From an uncultured Nocardioides sp. (GTDB taxonomy: Bacteria > Actinomycetota > Actinomycetes > Propionibacteriales > Nocardioidaceae): a stretch of DNA of 14,727 bases. Location of the stretch: NCBI RefSeq assembly GCF_946885725.1, contig NZ_CAMPGZ010000099.1:1-14727 (forward strand). Direction: 5' to 3'. The translations under genes were made by a program, and so were the position numbers. Positions within the stretch are counted from its first letter, which is position 1; each line of letters begins with the position of its first letter. Shown piece by piece: positions 13,701 to 14,727 of the stretch. A model generated the notes under the pieces. The model was not told where the DNA came from. It worked only from the letters and a program-made list of their open reading frames with translations, and made no database searches.

Positions 13701-14336
13701 ATGAGCCCGACACTCCTGGTCCGCCGAACACTCGACGCCGGAGTCTCCCAGGTCGTACCGGCAGGCCTGTCCGGGATGCTCGGGGAGATCGACCGCCTCG
13801 ACCGCGCGCGCTGGTACGCGCTGCCCGACCTGCCCTGGACCGGCCGGCCGCCCGGCACCCACGGCCGCGTCCTCGTCGGACCCACCGGGGTCTTCCTGCT
13901 CGACCACCGCTCATGGACGGGCGAGGTGACCGTCCGCCACGACCTGCTCCGGATCAGCGGCCGGTCCCGGGACCCGTACGTCGCGGACCTCCTCGAGGCA
14001 GCGGACTCGGTGGCGGCGCTGCTCCCGGCCGACTACCACGCGCTCGTGCGGCCGGTGATGTGCCTGACCCGGCAGAGCCGGCTCGACCTGCTCACCCGCC
14101 ACGTGCGGGTCTGCAGCCCCGACACCCTGGGCCGCATCCTCGCGCGCGGCCCGGACCTGCTGGCCGCCGAGCACCGCGAGTACGTCGAGTCCGTGGTCCG
14201 CGCCGCGACCAAGCTGGAGACCGAGGGCATCGTCGTCGAGGTGCGGCCGCGACCGCTTGGTCGATTTGAGCAGGGCCGGCCGGAGCAGGACGCCCGGGAG
14301 GAGCTGGGAGAGGGTCCCGCCGCCGTAGCTGTCTGA
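13701..14336 (+). CDS. NERD-like (nuclease-related domain) protein with altered active site
   Basis: A 211-aa soluble protein with no signal peptide or membrane segment. Residues 55-74 (GRVLVGPTGVFLLDHRSWTG) match the core of the NERD fold, where a glycine-rich turn leads into a strand ending in the acidic-x-Lys nuclease motif followed by W-x-G. Here that motif reads Asp68-His69-Arg70, so the lysine is replaced and nuclease activity is doubtful. The usual preceding Asp-His is also changed (THG at 53-55). Helical regions follow, and the C-terminus is acidic and low complexity. NERD proteins are thought to act in DNA processing, but few have been studied. The start is ATG 13701 with a strong RBS. 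It could be a non-catalytic relative that binds DNA or protein. Confidence 0.62.
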   Translation: MSPTLLVRRTLDAGVSQVVPAGLSGMLGEIDRLDRARWYALPDLPWTGRPPGTHGRVLVGPTGVFLLDHRSWTGEVTVRHDLLRISGRSRDPYVADLLEAADSVAALLPADYHALVRPVMCLTRQSRLDLLTRHVRVCSPDTLGRILARGPDLLAAEHREYVESVVRAATKLETEGIVVEVRPRPLGRFEQGRPEQDAREELGEGPAAVAV

Positions 14337-14518
14337 TCTTCGGTGAGCCCCGTGCGACTTGTGGGACTCCTGGGACGGGCGTACTACGAGACCGGGTAGT
14401 CCTTTCGGGCCATTTTTGGGACACGTCGGTCCGAAGTTGTCTGAACCGGGCATCAGGGACGTGCCCGACCCCTACGGTCGAGCAACCCCTATCCGCCAAT
14501 GTGACCTGGGAGACTCAC
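14337..14518. other. Gap before the last gene: weak hairpin, promoter box and RBS
   Basis: This 182-bp gap has no convincing ORF. ACTAC (14383-14387) pairs with GTAGT (14396-14400) around an 8-nt loop, followed after 12 nt by five T (14413-14417), a weak candidate terminator for the NERD-like gene. TGGGAC occurs three times (14362, 14371, 14417). TACGGT at 14473-14478 is a likely -10 box, and GGGAG at 14508-14512 is an RBS 6 nt before ATG 14519. Confidence 0.4.
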
Positions 14519-14727
14519 ATGACGCGAAAGCAAGGATCGACGCGTGCACGCACGCTGAAGATCGCCAGTGCGATCGGTGCGGGCGCGCTTGCGCTCGGCA
14601 TGATCACGGTGGGCGCCGCTGTGGCCGCCGAGAACAGCACCGACGTACGCAAGTCCGTGGTCGACAAGGGCCCCAAGAAGTCTCGTGAGGCCCGCCCGGT
14701 CCACGACGCGAAGGGGCCGAAGAAGTC
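14519..14727 (+). CDS. Small basic secreted protein, 3' partial
   Basis: The first 69 codons of a gene cut by the window end. The product opens with a basic n-region, a hydrophobic core (about residues 13-35) and AAVAA before Glu38, a clear Sec-type signal peptide. The visible mature part is hydrophilic and lysine-rich, with GPKKS and KGPKKS as a short repeat. There are no cysteines or domains so far, and function cannot be assigned. TACGGT at 14473 and GGGAG at 14508 support ATG 14519. Confidence 0.72.
   Translation, partial: MTRKQGSTRARTLKIASAIGAGALALGMITVGAAVAAENSTDVRKSVVDKGPKKSREARPVHDAKGPKK

Noticed and set aside
14337..14518. Possible riboswitch (for example c-di-AMP type) before the last secreted protein
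   Set aside because: No conserved riboswitch core could be recognised, and the probable -10 box at 14473 leaves a leader too short for one.
14359..14688. Plus-strand ORF of 109 codons spanning the last gap and the last gene
   Set aside because: It is out of frame with the clear signal peptide starting at 14519 and has no RBS.

Overview
The window is very GC-rich DNA with strong G/C preference at third codon positions. It carries secreted Ig-like and RTX-like proteins, a DinB2-type Y-family polymerase, a SWIM/SNF2 helicase and many genes that start 6-7 nt after a TANNNT hexamer. Together these point to a high-GC actinobacterium, most likely Nocardioides or a relative (inference from style; no rRNA or marker gene is present). 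I see no tRNA, rRNA, CRISPR array, transposase or prophage gene.

Layout. 1-4267 is a secretion cluster on the + strand: the basic tail of an unknown protein, a short type I signal peptidase 12 bp later, then a 1132-aa secreted protein made of two copies of a ~220-aa domain I cannot name, each followed by chitobiase-C-terminal-like domains, with Ig-like modules at the end. A 17-bp hairpin closes this block. 4381-7734 encodes a SWIM-zinc-finger SNF2 helicase whose 3' end overlaps a convergent DedA-like membrane protein gene (7697-8188, -). 8226-8807 is a RibD-C/DHFR-fold reductase and 8916-10175 an RTX-type repeat protein with an eroded-looking N-terminus. 10242-10856 (-) holds a cupin preceded by a possible 35-aa membrane peptide. 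11005-11667 encodes a secreted DUF1524/HNH nuclease and 11696-11839 a 47-aa single-pass membrane protein. 11844-12515 (-) is an SDR lacking its catalytic tyrosine, divergent from a dinB2-like polymerase IV (12539-13594). Last come a NERD-like protein (13701-14336) and the start of a small basic secreted protein cut by the window end.

The genes look like independent short transcription units rather than one pathway. The strongest signal beyond single genes is promoter architecture. At least five starts (4381, 8226, 11696, 12539 on +; 10739 and 12515 on -) sit 6-7 nt after a TANNNT box, as expected for leaderless mRNAs. At 12516-12538 two divergent leaderless genes share the central TA of overlapping -10 boxes in a 23-bp gap. 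The cupin -10 box overlaps the stop codon of the small ORF upstream. Other points of interest are isoleucine at the steric-gate position of the polymerase, which suggests ribonucleotide tolerance like mycobacterial DinB2, and the duplicated four-cysteine extracellular domain.
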